Assembly (NCBI GenBank): GCA_903875215.1
Contig: CAIQVH010000019.1
Coordinates: 167,605-231,604, forward strand
Source of the DNA: an uncultured Anaerolineae bacterium
Lineage (GTDB): Bacteria > Chloroflexota > Anaerolineae > Anaerolineales > Villigracilaceae
Reading direction: 5' to 3'
DNA: 64,000 nucleotides
Position 1 is the first letter of the stretch. Every line of letters starts with the position of its first letter. The position numbers were made by a program, and so were the translations under genes. This document shows positions 26,531 to 33,285 of the stretch, one piece after another. Under the pieces are notes generated by a model. The model worked only from the letters and a program-made list of their open reading frames with translations, was not told where the DNA came from and ran no database searches.

Positions 26531-26580
26531 GCTACACTCTTAAATGAACCTGATTGGCGCGCTTTAGTAGCCCCCAGGGC

Positions 26581-26689
26581 GGCAGATTTGCTCGTCGAGA
26601 TCCCGTTTTGTGCCCCAGGCGGGCGGGTTGAGCAGTTCCCTGGCCGATTAGCCCTCGGCAAAAGGTTTTTTCGACAGTCTCGTTGGGCG
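26581..26689 (+). repeat. Cassette-region repeat module, copy A
   Basis: GGCAGATTTGCTCGTCGAGA, CCCGTTTTGTGCCCCAGGCG, GGCCGATTAGCCCTCGGCAA and TTTTTTCGACAGTCTCGTTG occur in order. It is close to copy B (27571) and more distantly related to copies E and F. It ends GTTGGGC, which fits the attC R' consensus GTTRRRY. CGAGA on the left and TCTCG on the right can pair. Confidence 0.8.
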
Positions 26690-26709
26690 CTATCTTGCGC
26701 AATTTGGAC

Positions 26710-26740
26710 TTGAAAACATTATCGCTTGGTGATATTATCA
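26710..26740 (+). promoter_or_regulatory. Leaderless promoter and operator of higBA copy 1
   Basis: TTGAAA, 17 bases, TATTAT, six bases, GTG. The palindrome TGATATTATCA (26730-26740) covers the -10 box and is identical to the one before hicA. Binding of the antitoxin there would block transcription. Confidence 0.7.
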
Positions 26741-26744
26741 TCTT

Positions 26745-27029
26745 GTGATTGAATCCTTCGCATCCGACGAAACAAAGAAAATATTTTTTGGCGAAACTTC
26801 CACAAAGTTGTCGAAAGATATTCAGCGCACTGCTCGCCGCAAATTACTTTATTTGGATGACGCAGATGATTTACAAGATTTACTTGCGCCGCCCGGTAAC
26901 AGGCTTGAGAAACTTAAAGGTGATAGAGCCGGGCAGCATAGTATCCGAATTAACGACCAATGGCGAATTTGTTTCGATTGGGTTGGCAATAAAGCCAAAA
27001 ATGTTGAAATCGTGGATTATCACGGATGA
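26745..27029 (+). CDS. higB: HigB-type (RelE superfamily) toxin
   Basis: A 94-residue toxin predicted to cleave ribosome-bound mRNA. It has the HigB pattern: short N-terminal strand, LLYLDDADDLQDLLAPPGNRLEKLKGDRAGQHSIRI, and the C-terminal QWRICFDWVGNKAKNVEIVDYHG with the conserved arginine-isoleucine-phenylalanine core. It starts with GTG six bases after a -10 box and so is leaderless. It overlaps its antitoxin by 4 bases (ATGA). Toxin before antitoxin is the usual order for higBA. First gene unit of the accessory island; base composition is lower in GC than the flanking chromosome. Confidence 0.9.
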   Translation: MIESFASDETKKIFFGETSTKLSKDIQRTARRKLLYLDDADDLQDLLAPPGNRLEKLKGDRAGQHSIRINDQWRICFDWVGNKAKNVEIVDYHG

Positions 27030-27352
27030 GAGTAAATATGATGGATGACACTTTATCCCCCATTCACCCAGGTGAAGTCTTGCTCGAGGATTTCATGAAA
27101 CCGCTTGGCTTAAGCCAGTATCGCTTGGCGCATGATATTGGGGTTACGCCTATTCGTATCAGCCAAATCGTAAATGGTCAGCGGGCAATTACGGTTGATA
27201 CTGCTATGCGTCTTGCGCGTTATTTTGGCACGAGTGCGGCTGTTTGGCTTCGTTTACAGGTTCGCTACGAACTCGAAGTTGCAGAAAAAGAATTAAGTGA
27301 GCGTATCAACCGTGAAGTAAAGGTACTTCACCAACCAGTAGTACACGCTTAA
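27026..27352 (+). CDS. higA: HigA-type antitoxin
   Basis: A 108-residue XRE-type DNA-binding antitoxin that neutralises HigB and represses the operon. Residues about 10-75 are the helix-turn-helix: HPGEVLLEDFMKPLGLSQYR, then VTPIRISQIVNGQRAITVDT and ARYFGTSAAVWLRLQ, all typical of HigA. The tail (ELEVAEKELSERINREVKVL) is helical. The ATG overlaps the toxin stop; another ATG 12 bases further is an alternative start. A likely target is the TGATATTATCA palindrome over the promoter. Confidence 0.9.
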   Translation: MRVNMMDDTLSPIHPGEVLLEDFMKPLGLSQYRLAHDIGVTPIRISQIVNGQRAITVDTAMRLARYFGTSAAVWLRLQVRYELEVAEKELSERINREVKVLHQPVVHA

Positions 27353-27680
27353 CCCGGCAAGCAGGCCAACATCGCGTGCAGGCAGACAAGGGCGGGCTTT
27401 GCCCTCCCTTCATGAGATTCAGCGCCTTTGGCGGATTCTACCTTTGAGTTTTTCCAGCCAAGTCCCACTCTTGCCGCTACCGATTACTTGTAGCGTCAAG
27501 GGCTGAGAAAAATTAGTTGGACAGGCTGTTTTTCGGGGTGCTTTTACTGGTGACAAGTCTCTTTTCTTCTCGGCAGATTCGCCTGTCGAGACCCCGTTTT
27601 GTGCCCCAGGCGCGCGAGTTGAGCGGTTTTCTGGCCGATTAGCCCTCGGCAAAAGAGTTTTTCGACAGTCTCGTTAGCAC
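27353..27680 (+). repeat. Intercassette region with repeat module, copy B
   Basis: Left part: GCCAACATCGCGTGCAGG, resembling the left end of the attC-like site at 28395, followed by hairpin GGGCGGGCTTTGCCCTCCC. From 27471 the sequence CTACCGATTACTTGTAGCGT and CAAGGG matches the start of the longer repeats E and F. From 27571 it matches copy A almost base for base, ending GTCTCGTTAGCAC. No gene is seen in it. Confidence 0.75.
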
Positions 27681-27701
27681 GCCCGTGCAAAATCTTGGAA
27701 C

Positions 27702-27730
27702 TTGAAATAGCATGATATTCATGCTATCAT
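27702..27730 (+). promoter_or_regulatory. Promoter and operator of higBA copy 2
   Basis: TTGAAA, 17 bases, TATCAT. The 17-base palindrome AGCATGATATTCATGCT fills the spacer (27709-27725), the expected place for an autorepressing HigA operator. Unlike copy 1, it leaves a leader of about 27 bases. Confidence 0.7.
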
Positions 27731-27763
27731 AGCGACAAGATAAAGTCGTTCAAAGATACAGGG

Positions 27764-28030
27764 GTGGAAGATATTTTCAACGGCGAAAATACCAAAGCGG
27801 CAAGAAAATTATGCCCTTCTTCTATTTGGAAAGTTGCGGCTAGAAAATTAGACCAATTAGATGCTGTTACCGCCTTGAACGAGTTGAGAATTCCACCAAA
27901 CAATAAACTTGAAGCCTTATCGAGTGATAGAAAAGGTCAATATAGTATCCGTATCAACGACCAGTATCGTATTTGTTTTATGTGGACTAATTTGGGTCCC
28001 GACCAAGTTGAAATCGCAGATTATCACTAG
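27764..28030 (+). CDS. higB: HigB-type toxin, second module
   Basis: An 88-residue RelE/HigB toxin starting with GTG ([20 protein letters not shown]), with [20 protein letters not shown] and the C-terminal [25 protein letters not shown]. The conserved RICF core and DYH end are present. It differs clearly from the first HigB, so the two modules are not a recent tandem duplication. The antitoxin gene follows after 23 bases. Base composition is noticeably AT-rich. Confidence 0.88.
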   Translation: MEDIFNGENTKAARKLCPSSIWKVAARKLDQLDAVTALNELRIPPNNKLEALSSDRKGQYSIRINDQYRICFMWTNLGPDQVEIADYH

Positions 28031-28053
28031 CCAGAAAAGCAGGAGTTAATATT

Positions 28054-28363
28054 ATGGTTCGCGTTCCTACCAATCGCATACCTACTCATCCTGGCAAAAT
28101 GCTTTTGGAAGAGTTTTTAGACCCAATGGGAATCAGTCAGAGAGATTTGGCGGATAATATTCATGTTCCTTATCAGCGTATTAATGAAATTGTGAATGGT
28201 CGTAGAGGCATTACTCCAAGCACGGCTTTGCGTTTGGCGAAATTCTTTGATATGTCGCCTGATTTTTGGATGAATTTACAGTTACGCTGGGATTTATACT
28301 GTTGCTCAACAGGATGAAAACGCTGTACTAGAAAAAATTCATCCATATTCGGCACTTGTGTAA
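28054..28363 (+). pseudogene. higA: HigA-type antitoxin, second module, frameshifted near its 3' end
   Basis: The helix-turn-helix is intact (HPGKMLLEEFLDPMGISQRD, VPYQRINEIVNGRRGITPST, LAKFFDMSPDFWMNLQLRWD). The open frame then runs LYCCSTG and stops at 28317. Removing one T from GATTTAT gives DYTVAQQDENAVLEKIHPYS and ALV with a stop at 28363, which is the normal HigA tail. So the gene carries a one-base insertion, or the base is a sequencing error. The 87-residue truncated product may still bind DNA and toxin. An SD (AGGAG) precedes the ATG. Confidence 0.8.
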
Positions 28364-28394
28364 ATCAACAAGAGAGTCTTAAGGTCAAAAGCGT

Positions 28395-28523
28395 GCCAAT
28401 AAAGCGTGCAGCAGACGGGTGGTGGGCGTCGGCGTTTTCGAGCAGTTTTCTGGCTTCGGGCTTTTCCTACATCTCAAGCATTGTCCACGCCCACCCACAC
28501 GCGGGTAACGCAAACCGTTAAGC
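28395..28523 (+). repeat. attC-like site after higBA copy 2
   Basis: GTGCCAATAAAGCGTGCAG at the left and GGTAACGCAAACCGTTAAGC at the right enclose complementary arms GGTGGTGGGCGT and ACGCCCACCC. GTTAAGC matches GTTRRRY, and the left end is one step from the RYYYAAC core. About 130 bases, within the upper size range of integron recombination sites. It is followed by a 5'-leader of about 80 bases without other features. Confidence 0.5.
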
Positions 28524-28608
28524 ATTATCGCTCGCAGCACCCTTGCGTGTTCATGGCGCGAAATTTACTTAATATTAGTTGTACTTTTAAGCATTATTCG
28601 AGGTGGTT

Positions 28609-29106
28609 ATGATAATCCAAGCTGCATCGGCCCAATTTCTTGCTCCTGGTTTTACACGCCAATTACCAACGCGGCAAAGCTTGGCCACGTCTTCGGCAAA
28701 TGTTGCCGACACCGTGAGCATTTCCAAGGCATCGAGAGAAGCACTCTTTGCATCAAAGGTATCTTCTGCGTCATCTTCCGTCGATGCATCCGCAAAAGAA
28801 ATTATGTCCAGGTACAACGTCAGAAATATCTCATACACCGATCTTGTGAAGATGGCTGGGGAACTCCGTGAATCGGGATCTTTGCCGGAAAATGACTATT
28901 TGGACTTTATTGGCCCATCACCAGAGTTTGCTTCCATCACCGGGGATCGCAATCCTTACTGGAATGCCCCGCAAGACTATATTGCAAAACATGAGCAGCA
29001 CGTTGCATTCATGCAAGCAACAGGCTCAGAGCAAAGATTTATTGACTTTGAAAAGCACGTGTTATCACTCTTCAACATGTTTTACTCCCTTCAGGAGTCA
29101 AAATAA
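28609..29106 (+). CDS. Hypothetical protein in the cassette island
   Basis: A 165-residue protein I do not recognise. The first 75 residues are rich in serine and alanine (ANVADTVSISKASREALFAS, VSSASSSVDAS), suggesting a disordered tail. The rest is mixed helical with LVKMAGELRESGSLPENDYL, FIGPSPEFASITGDRNPYWN and ending LFNMFYSLQESK. The DTVSISKASREAL pattern resembles short segments in flagellar-type and secreted orphan proteins, but that is only a hint. A GAGGTGG box lies just before the ATG; a GTG two codons earlier is possible. It lies between two attC-like sites, as expected of a mobile single-gene cassette. Confidence 0.65.
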   Translation: MIIQAASAQFLAPGFTRQLPTRQSLATSSANVADTVSISKASREALFASKVSSASSSVDASAKEIMSRYNVRNISYTDLVKMAGELRESGSLPENDYLDFIGPSPEFASITGDRNPYWNAPQDYIAKHEQHVAFMQATGSEQRFIDFEKHVLSLFNMFYSLQESK

Positions 29107-29110
29107 ATTT

Positions 29111-29182
29111 GCCTAACATGGCGCTCAAGCGGGACGCCAAAAATGCTGCGCATTTTTTCCGCCCCTTAGCATTACGTTGGTC
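29111..29182 (+). repeat. attC-like site between the orphan gene and the SDR gene
   Basis: GCCTAAC begins the site (RYYYAAC core) and GTTGGTC ends it. In between, GCGCTCAAGCGGGACGC, the hairpin AAAAATG-CTGCG-CATTTTT, and CCGCCCCTTAGC have the layout of an integron recombination site: paired outer boxes, TCAAGC/TTAGC inner boxes and a central stem. It is 72 bases long. The last core base pair set is imperfect (GTTGGTC rather than GTTRRRY). Confidence 0.6.
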
Positions 29183-29215
29183 GGCTTCGCCGAATACATA
29201 CTACACAGGATATAG

Positions 29216-30088
29216 ATGAAAGATAAAATCGTACTAATCACAGGTGCAACTGGCGGCATTGGCAAACAGACCGCATTGACTCTTGCTAAAGTGGGCGCAC
29301 AGGTAATTATCACTGGGCGCAATGAAAATAACGGCGTAGAAGCCGTTGAAGAAATCAAACGGTTTAGCGGAAATTCCAAAGTTAATTTGCTTCTGGCTGA
29401 TGTCTCAAAGCAAGCAGATATTAAAGCCTTAGCCAATCAAGTCAAAGAAAAATATGAGCGGCTTGACATTCTGATTAACAACGCTGGTTTAGCCGCCGCC
29501 AAACGGCAATTAACCGATGATGGTATCGAATCAAATTTTGCAGTAAATGTTGTTGCGCCTTTTCTACTCACCCATCTGTTATTAGATTCGCTAAAAAACA
29601 GTCAGTCTGCACGAGTTATTACTCTGATGGGTGGCGATGTTCCCGCCAAATTAGAAATTGATAATTTACAAGGCGAGCGCAATTTTGATGGACTAAATTC
29701 CTATTCTCAATCTAAACTCGCAATGATGATTGTGATGTACGAGTTTTCGCAACAAATACAAGGCTCAAAAATTACAATGAATTGCTGTTATCCTGGACAA
29801 GCCAGTACGAATATGACCCGTGGCGTAACGCCTGAAATGCTTCCAAAAGCAATGCGCTGGATGTTCCCAATATTTAAATTAATGACCCGCCCCGATAATG
29901 GAAAATCAGCGGCGAAAGCATCACAATCCTCAATATACTTGGCTTCTTCTATGGAAGTTGAAGGTGTCACAGGACAATATTTCAATCCAAAATGCAAAGA
30001 AACCGAAATGCCTAAAATCGTTTTTGATTCAGAAGTGCGCCATAATTTATGGGCAATGGTTCGTCAAATTGCAGGTGTTCCTGCATAA
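29216..30088 (+). CDS. Short-chain dehydrogenase/reductase (retinol dehydrogenase-like)
   Basis: A 290-residue classical SDR. Motifs: ITGATGGIGKQTALTLAKVG (cofactor), ITGRNENN, NNAGLAAAK, and YSQSKLAMMI (active-site Tyr and Lys). EGVTGQYFNPK near the C-terminus is typical of the RDH11/WW-oxidoreductase type group. The substrate is unknown. It is AT-rich compared with chromosomal genes and lies between an attC-like site and repeat E. A second SDR with the same EGVTG-type C-terminus, in GC-rich sequence, lies at the right end of the window, so this one looks like an acquired paralogue. SD AGGATAT precedes the ATG. Confidence 0.92.
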   Translation: MKDKIVLITGATGGIGKQTALTLAKVGAQVIITGRNENNGVEAVEEIKRFSGNSKVNLLLADVSKQADIKALANQVKEKYERLDILINNAGLAAAKRQLTDDGIESNFAVNVVAPFLLTHLLLDSLKNSQSARVITLMGGDVPAKLEIDNLQGERNFDGLNSYSQSKLAMMIVMYEFSQQIQGSKITMNCCYPGQASTNMTRGVTPEMLPKAMRWMFPIFKLMTRPDNGKSAAKASQSSIYLASSMEVEGVTGQYFNPKCKETEMPKIVFDSEVRHNLWAMVRQIAGVPA

Positions 30089-30089
30089 C

Positions 30090-30348
30090 CGCCGCCCACC
30101 GATTACAGCAGTGTCAAGGGATCAAGAAACAACCAGGCCTGGCAATCTCTGAAGAGAGAAAAGCGGCCTGGTTTTTTATTTTAAGGAAGGTTTTGAATTG
30201 CCTGCTGTTCAGATTTCCCAGCCAGAGACAGCCCTTCCATTCCCCCACCCGCCCGTTTTGCGCCGGGGTTTGCCGGTTCGGTTCCGCCGCGCCGTTGCCT
30301 GGCTGATCGGCGCGCGGCAAAAGGGTTTTTCGGCAGTCTCGTTGGGCG
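30090..30348 (+). repeat. Long intercassette repeat, copy E
   Basis: About 260 bases matching copy F along their length: CACCGATTA...TCAAGGG at the left, a terminator-like stem (CCAGGC...GCCTGGTTTTTTA), AGATTTCCCAGCCAGAGA, then CGCCCGTTTTGCGCCGGGGT, TTGCCGGTTCGGTTCCGCCG and CTGGCTGATCGGCGCGCGGC. It ends GTCTCGTTGGGC, again GTTRRRY. The last 110 bases are the same module as copies A and B. Confidence 0.85.
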
Positions 30349-30396
30349 TGTGTCGTGCGAAATGTAGTGTTTTTAAAGGTCAAAAGGCAAAGCCCC

Positions 30397-30427
30397 TTGA
30401 ATTCAGTATCATATTCTGATATTATCA
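30397..30427 (+). promoter_or_regulatory. Leaderless promoter and operator of hicAB
   Basis: TTGAAT, 17 bases, TATTAT, six bases, GTG. TGATATTATCA (30417-30427) covers the -10 box and is identical to that in front of higBA copy 1, although the toxins and antitoxins are unrelated. Confidence 0.7.
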
Positions 30428-30431
30428 TATT

Positions 30432-30686
30432 GTGGAAAGCAAACATCAAAAAACGTTGGAAGCCATTTTCGAAAAGCCAGAGCGAGCCAATATTTTCTGG
30501 CGCGATATTGAAGCCCTGTTTATCGCTTTGGGCGCGGAAATCACCGATGGAAATGGCTCACGACGTCGCGTAGCGTTGAAAGGTGTTCGGGCTGTGTTTC
30601 ATCGCCCACATCCGCGCAAAGAAACCGATAAAGGTGCAGTGAAGTCAGTTCGCCGGTTCCTTGAATCGGCAGGAGTAAAACCATGA
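30432..30686 (+). CDS. hicA: HicA-type mRNA interferase toxin
   Basis: An 84-residue protein with a double-stranded RNA-binding-like fold. WRDIEALFIALGAEITDGNG leads to VALKGVRAVFHRPHPRKETD, where the histidine in FHRPHP is the likely catalytic residue of HicA. The C-terminus RFLESAGVKP is typical. It starts with GTG six bases from a -10 box (leaderless) and overlaps the hicB start by 4 bases (ATGA). Confidence 0.9.
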   Translation: MESKHQKTLEAIFEKPERANIFWRDIEALFIALGAEITDGNGSRRRVALKGVRAVFHRPHPRKETDKGAVKSVRRFLESAGVKP

Positions 30687-31012
30687 TGGAATATAAAGGC
30701 TATATCGGTAAAGTTGAAATTGATGATGAAGCAGGTATTTTGCATGGGGAAGTAATCAATATCCGCGATGTGATTACTTTTGAAGGCACAAGTGTTGATG
30801 AAATTCATCAGGCATTTCGAGAGTCAGTGGATGATTATCTCGATTTTTGCGCGCAACGGGGTGAATCACCAGAAAAGCCGTTTTCGGGTAAATTTGTCGT
30901 GCGTTTGCCAGCCGATTTGCATCGAAAAGCATATATACAGGCAAAATTAGCGGATAAAAGTCTTAATGGTTGGGTAACTGACGTTCTACAAACCGTACTT
31001 CAAGAACGGTAG
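30683..31012 (+). CDS. hicB: HicB-type antitoxin
   Basis: A 109-residue antitoxin. The N-terminal HicB fold is seen in MEYKGYIGKVEIDDEAGILH, GEVINIRDVITFEGTSVDEI and FRESVDDYLDFCAQRGESPE. The C-terminal ribbon-helix-helix starts KFVVRLPADLHRKAYIQAKL and continues DKSLNGWVTDVLQ; it should bind the operator and repress the pair. It is coupled to hicA by an ATGA overlap. Confidence 0.92.
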   Translation: MMEYKGYIGKVEIDDEAGILHGEVINIRDVITFEGTSVDEIHQAFRESVDDYLDFCAQRGESPEKPFSGKFVVRLPADLHRKAYIQAKLADKSLNGWVTDVLQTVLQER

Positions 31013-31050
31013 CACTTTTCAAAGGCTGGGTGTTTGGCGTTCATAAAAGC

Positions 31051-31307
31051 GGGCCACCGATTAGCAGCACTTTCAAGGGAAGAGCGGAAAAGTGAATGAA
31101 ACAGACCCTGTGCCTTGAAAAAGTGCGCAGGGTCTTCTCTTTTAGGGAAGGGTTTGAAACGTCTGCGATCAGATTCCCTGGCCAGAGAAAATCCTCCGCG
31201 GCCCCGCCCGCCCGTTTTGCGCCGGGGTTTGCCGGTTCGGTTCCGCCGCGCAGTCGCCTGGCTGATCGGCGCGCGGCAAAAGGTTTTCCGACAGTCTCGC
31301 CAGGCGG
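31051..31307 (+). repeat. Long intercassette repeat, copy F
   Basis: Matches copy E over about 250 bases, with a different hairpin sequence in the same place (GACCCTGTGC...GCGCAGGGTC) and an almost identical GC-rich end. It ends GTCTCGCCAGGC, so the GTTRRRY core seen in the others is lost. Conservation of the stem despite sequence change suggests selection for the hairpin or separate origins. Confidence 0.85.
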
Positions 31308-31359
31308 CTAAAGTAAAAGCGGCATACGCAATTTTGGATAACATGGAAAAGATGTTCAT

Positions 31360-31737
31360 ATGACCCATCGCCCTCCATCCGTTTCCGCAGCTTTGTTTTT
31401 CATCTTACTGAATGCCCTCATTTGGCTCACACTTGGCATAATCATCGCCTTCAATGCGCATCCTGCACTCCCGGATGCGCCTCTCCTCAAGGGAATTATG
31501 GCTTTTCTGTCACTTCTGACCGCTGGTATCTTGCTAAGCCTGTCTGTCTTCCTTGGTCAGCGCAGTCGGATGGCTTATTTTCTTACGGCAGGTCTATTAA
31601 TTGCCATCTCTTTCTTGACGGTTTTCGACCAATTTGGGTTGGTCGATCTTGTTGTCCTCGCCATCAACATTGTCCCCATCATTTTGCTCATAAAGGATAG
31701 AGCCTGGTATCTTCCGGCCCAGGCCGGGGACAATTGA
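31360..31737 (+). CDS. Small hypothetical membrane protein
   Basis: A 125-residue protein with four hydrophobic segments: FFILLNALIWLTLGIIIAFN, IMAFLSLLTAGILLSLSVFL, MAYFLTAGLLIAISFLTVF and LVVLAINIVPIILLI. The N-terminus (MTHRPPSVSAAL) is short. I do not recognise a specific family, though similar four-helix proteins of about 120 residues are common orphan genes. No SD is seen. It is the last unit of the accessory island before the respiratory genes. Confidence 0.7.
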   Translation: MTHRPPSVSAALFFILLNALIWLTLGIIIAFNAHPALPDAPLLKGIMAFLSLLTAGILLSLSVFLGQRSRMAYFLTAGLLIAISFLTVFDQFGLVDLVVLAINIVPIILLIKDRAWYLPAQAGDN

Positions 31738-31815
31738 AAGTCAATAAGCCGCCGGGCAGGGTCGGCGGATCAGCTTTGCTGGCAGGCAGGCGGAAATCCA
31801 CGCTGCGCTTTCGGC

Positions 31816-31863
31816 CGTCGAATCAAAAAAGCCGCCCGGTCGGGCGGCCTTCTTGATTCGACG
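31816..31863. terminator. Bidirectional terminator
   Basis: CGTCGAATCAA and TTGATTCGACG enclose GCCGCCCG-GTC-CGGGCGGC. On the minus strand the stem is followed by TTTTTTGATT and should end the cytochrome operon. On the plus strand it is followed by few T. The rest of the gap from 31738 shows nothing else. Confidence 0.85.
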
Positions 31864-31868
31864 CAGGG

Positions 31869-33275
31869 TTACGGCTTGGGTGTGGCGGCAGGCGTCGGCC
31901 AGGTCAGCCCGGCGGCGTCTTCGGCTGTTTCGGGCATGCCCATCAAGATCCAGCGGCGGAAGGCTTCGATCGCATCCGGCTTGAGATGACCCTTGGGTGG
32001 CATCACACCGATCAGGTCTTTGCCAGGGTTGACCGTATCGGGGATGGGGGTGCCCTGAATGACTTGCAGCAGGAAGCTGTTTTCGTCTCCGGCGATCACG
32101 TTGCTATCCGAGTCATCGCCCGACTTCAAGATGTTTTCGTAGGTATCCATGAAGTAGTTGTAGCTGTCTTTGCCGGGCCGGTGGCAGGAGATGCAGTAGC
32201 GTTTGACGATGGGCTGGATGTGCACTGCGTAAGACGGCACCTCGCCTTCAGCCAGCGGCGGGAAGAGTGGCTTGATTTGTGGTTTCTCAAAGCGGTCATC
32301 CCACGAGTAGCGCATGAAGGTGACAATGTAATCAATTTCACTGCGCGTCAGGCCTTCGGGATTGTAGGCTTTGCCAAACGGGTTCATGCCCGCGTCCGGG
32401 CGGCCATAGGCAATCACTTCGGACAGCGAGGCATCGTTGAGCGTGTAAAGGATATCTTTGCCGTTGATGGGCGGGATTTCCTTGCCTTCGAGACCTTTCA
32501 CGCCTTCGATGGTGGTCACTGCCCCATCCTCCCCGTGACATTCGACACAGTGGATCGAGTAGAGATCCTGCCCGGCCACAATCCGGTCGACCAGGCTGGC
32601 AGGTACTTCGGCAGCTTCGGCGGCGGCGGGCTGATGCAGGGCCAGCGTGGCGACCGTGCAGCCGATCATCAGCACCCCGGCCAGCAGGCTGGTCCAGCTG
32701 ATCAGGCGGACGGCGTTTTCGCGGGCGCGATAGGCGAACATGATAAAGGCCAGATAGGCCAGGCTGGGAATGACCAACCCCGCCAGCGTTTGCAGAGTGC
32801 CCAACAGGCTGGAGCCATCTGCCGCAACGGTGGGGACATCCGCCAGGAAGGTGAGTAGAACGATGCCCAACACCAGGATGGCCATGATGGCGAGCGGCAG
32901 GGCGCGCCTGGCGTAGTAGCGGTGCGGGGTTTTGTCGATGAAGGGCAGCAGGGTCAGCAGGGCAATGGCCAGGCCGGGGATGACGACCGTGGCAACCCAT
33001 TCAATTTTTCCGAGCACGGGAATCTGGCCGTAGAGGGCCAGGAATTTGAACAGGAACAGGAAATACCATTCCGGGCGGGGGATGTAGCTGGTATCGCTGG
33101 GGTCAGCCTTGGGCGCATCATGCACGCCGACGAAGGTGGCCAGCAGGAGCAGGACGAGAAATATCCCCAGCGAGACGATTACATCCTTGAAGATGCTGTC
33201 GGGCCAGAAGAATTCGCCGCGCTGAAGTTCGCGTTCGTATTTTGCGTTGATCTTTTGTTTGGTTTCCGGGTTCAT
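31869..33275 (-). CDS. Cytochrome b subunit IV-like protein fused to a dihaem cytochrome c
   Basis: A 468-residue protein of the quinol-cytochrome c oxidoreductase. Residues 1-215 are membrane-embedded and carry SYIPRPEWYFLFLFKFLALY, with the PEWY motif of the quinol site. Further helices follow (PLAIMAILVLGIVLLTFLA, LISWTSLLAGVLMIGCTVAT). Residues about 230-340 are a class I cytochrome c domain with CVECH (about 242-246). A second domain has CISCH (about 361-365), with possible methionine ligands in GVMPPKGHLK and elsewhere. Fusion of subunit IV with two haem-c domains replaces a separate cytochrome c1 or f. It is the last gene of the Rieske-cytochrome b operon. Confidence 0.88.
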   Translation of the reverse strand: MNPETKQKINAKYERELQRGEFFWPDSIFKDVIVSLGIFLVLLLLATFVGVHDAPKADPSDTSYIPRPEWYFLFLFKFLALYGQIPVLGKIEWVATVVIPGLAIALLTLLPFIDKTPHRYYARRALPLAIMAILVLGIVLLTFLADVPTVAADGSSLLGTLQTLAGLVIPSLAYLAFIMFAYRARENAVRLISWTSLLAGVLMIGCTVATLALHQPAAAEAAEVPASLVDRIVAGQDLYSIHCVECHGEDGAVTTIEGVKGLEGKEIPPINGKDILYTLNDASLSEVIAYGRPDAGMNPFGKAYNPEGLTRSEIDYIVTFMRYSWDDRFEKPQIKPLFPPLAEGEVPSYAVHIQPIVKRYCISCHRPGKDSYNYFMDTYENILKSGDDSDSNVIAGDENSFLLQVIQGTPIPDTVNPGKDLIGVMPPKGHLKPDAIEAFRRWILMGMPETAEDAAGLTWPTPAATPKP

Positions 33276-33285
33276 GCGGCGCTCC

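Noticed and set aside
26532..26741. Small minus-strand gene of 69 codons in the repeat region
   Set aside because: It lies completely within repeat module A and the higB promoter, with no SD or family features.
26291..31815. Prophage or conjugative element as explanation for the island
   Set aside because: No integrase, capsid, terminase, relaxase or replication gene is seen; the units are small cassettes.
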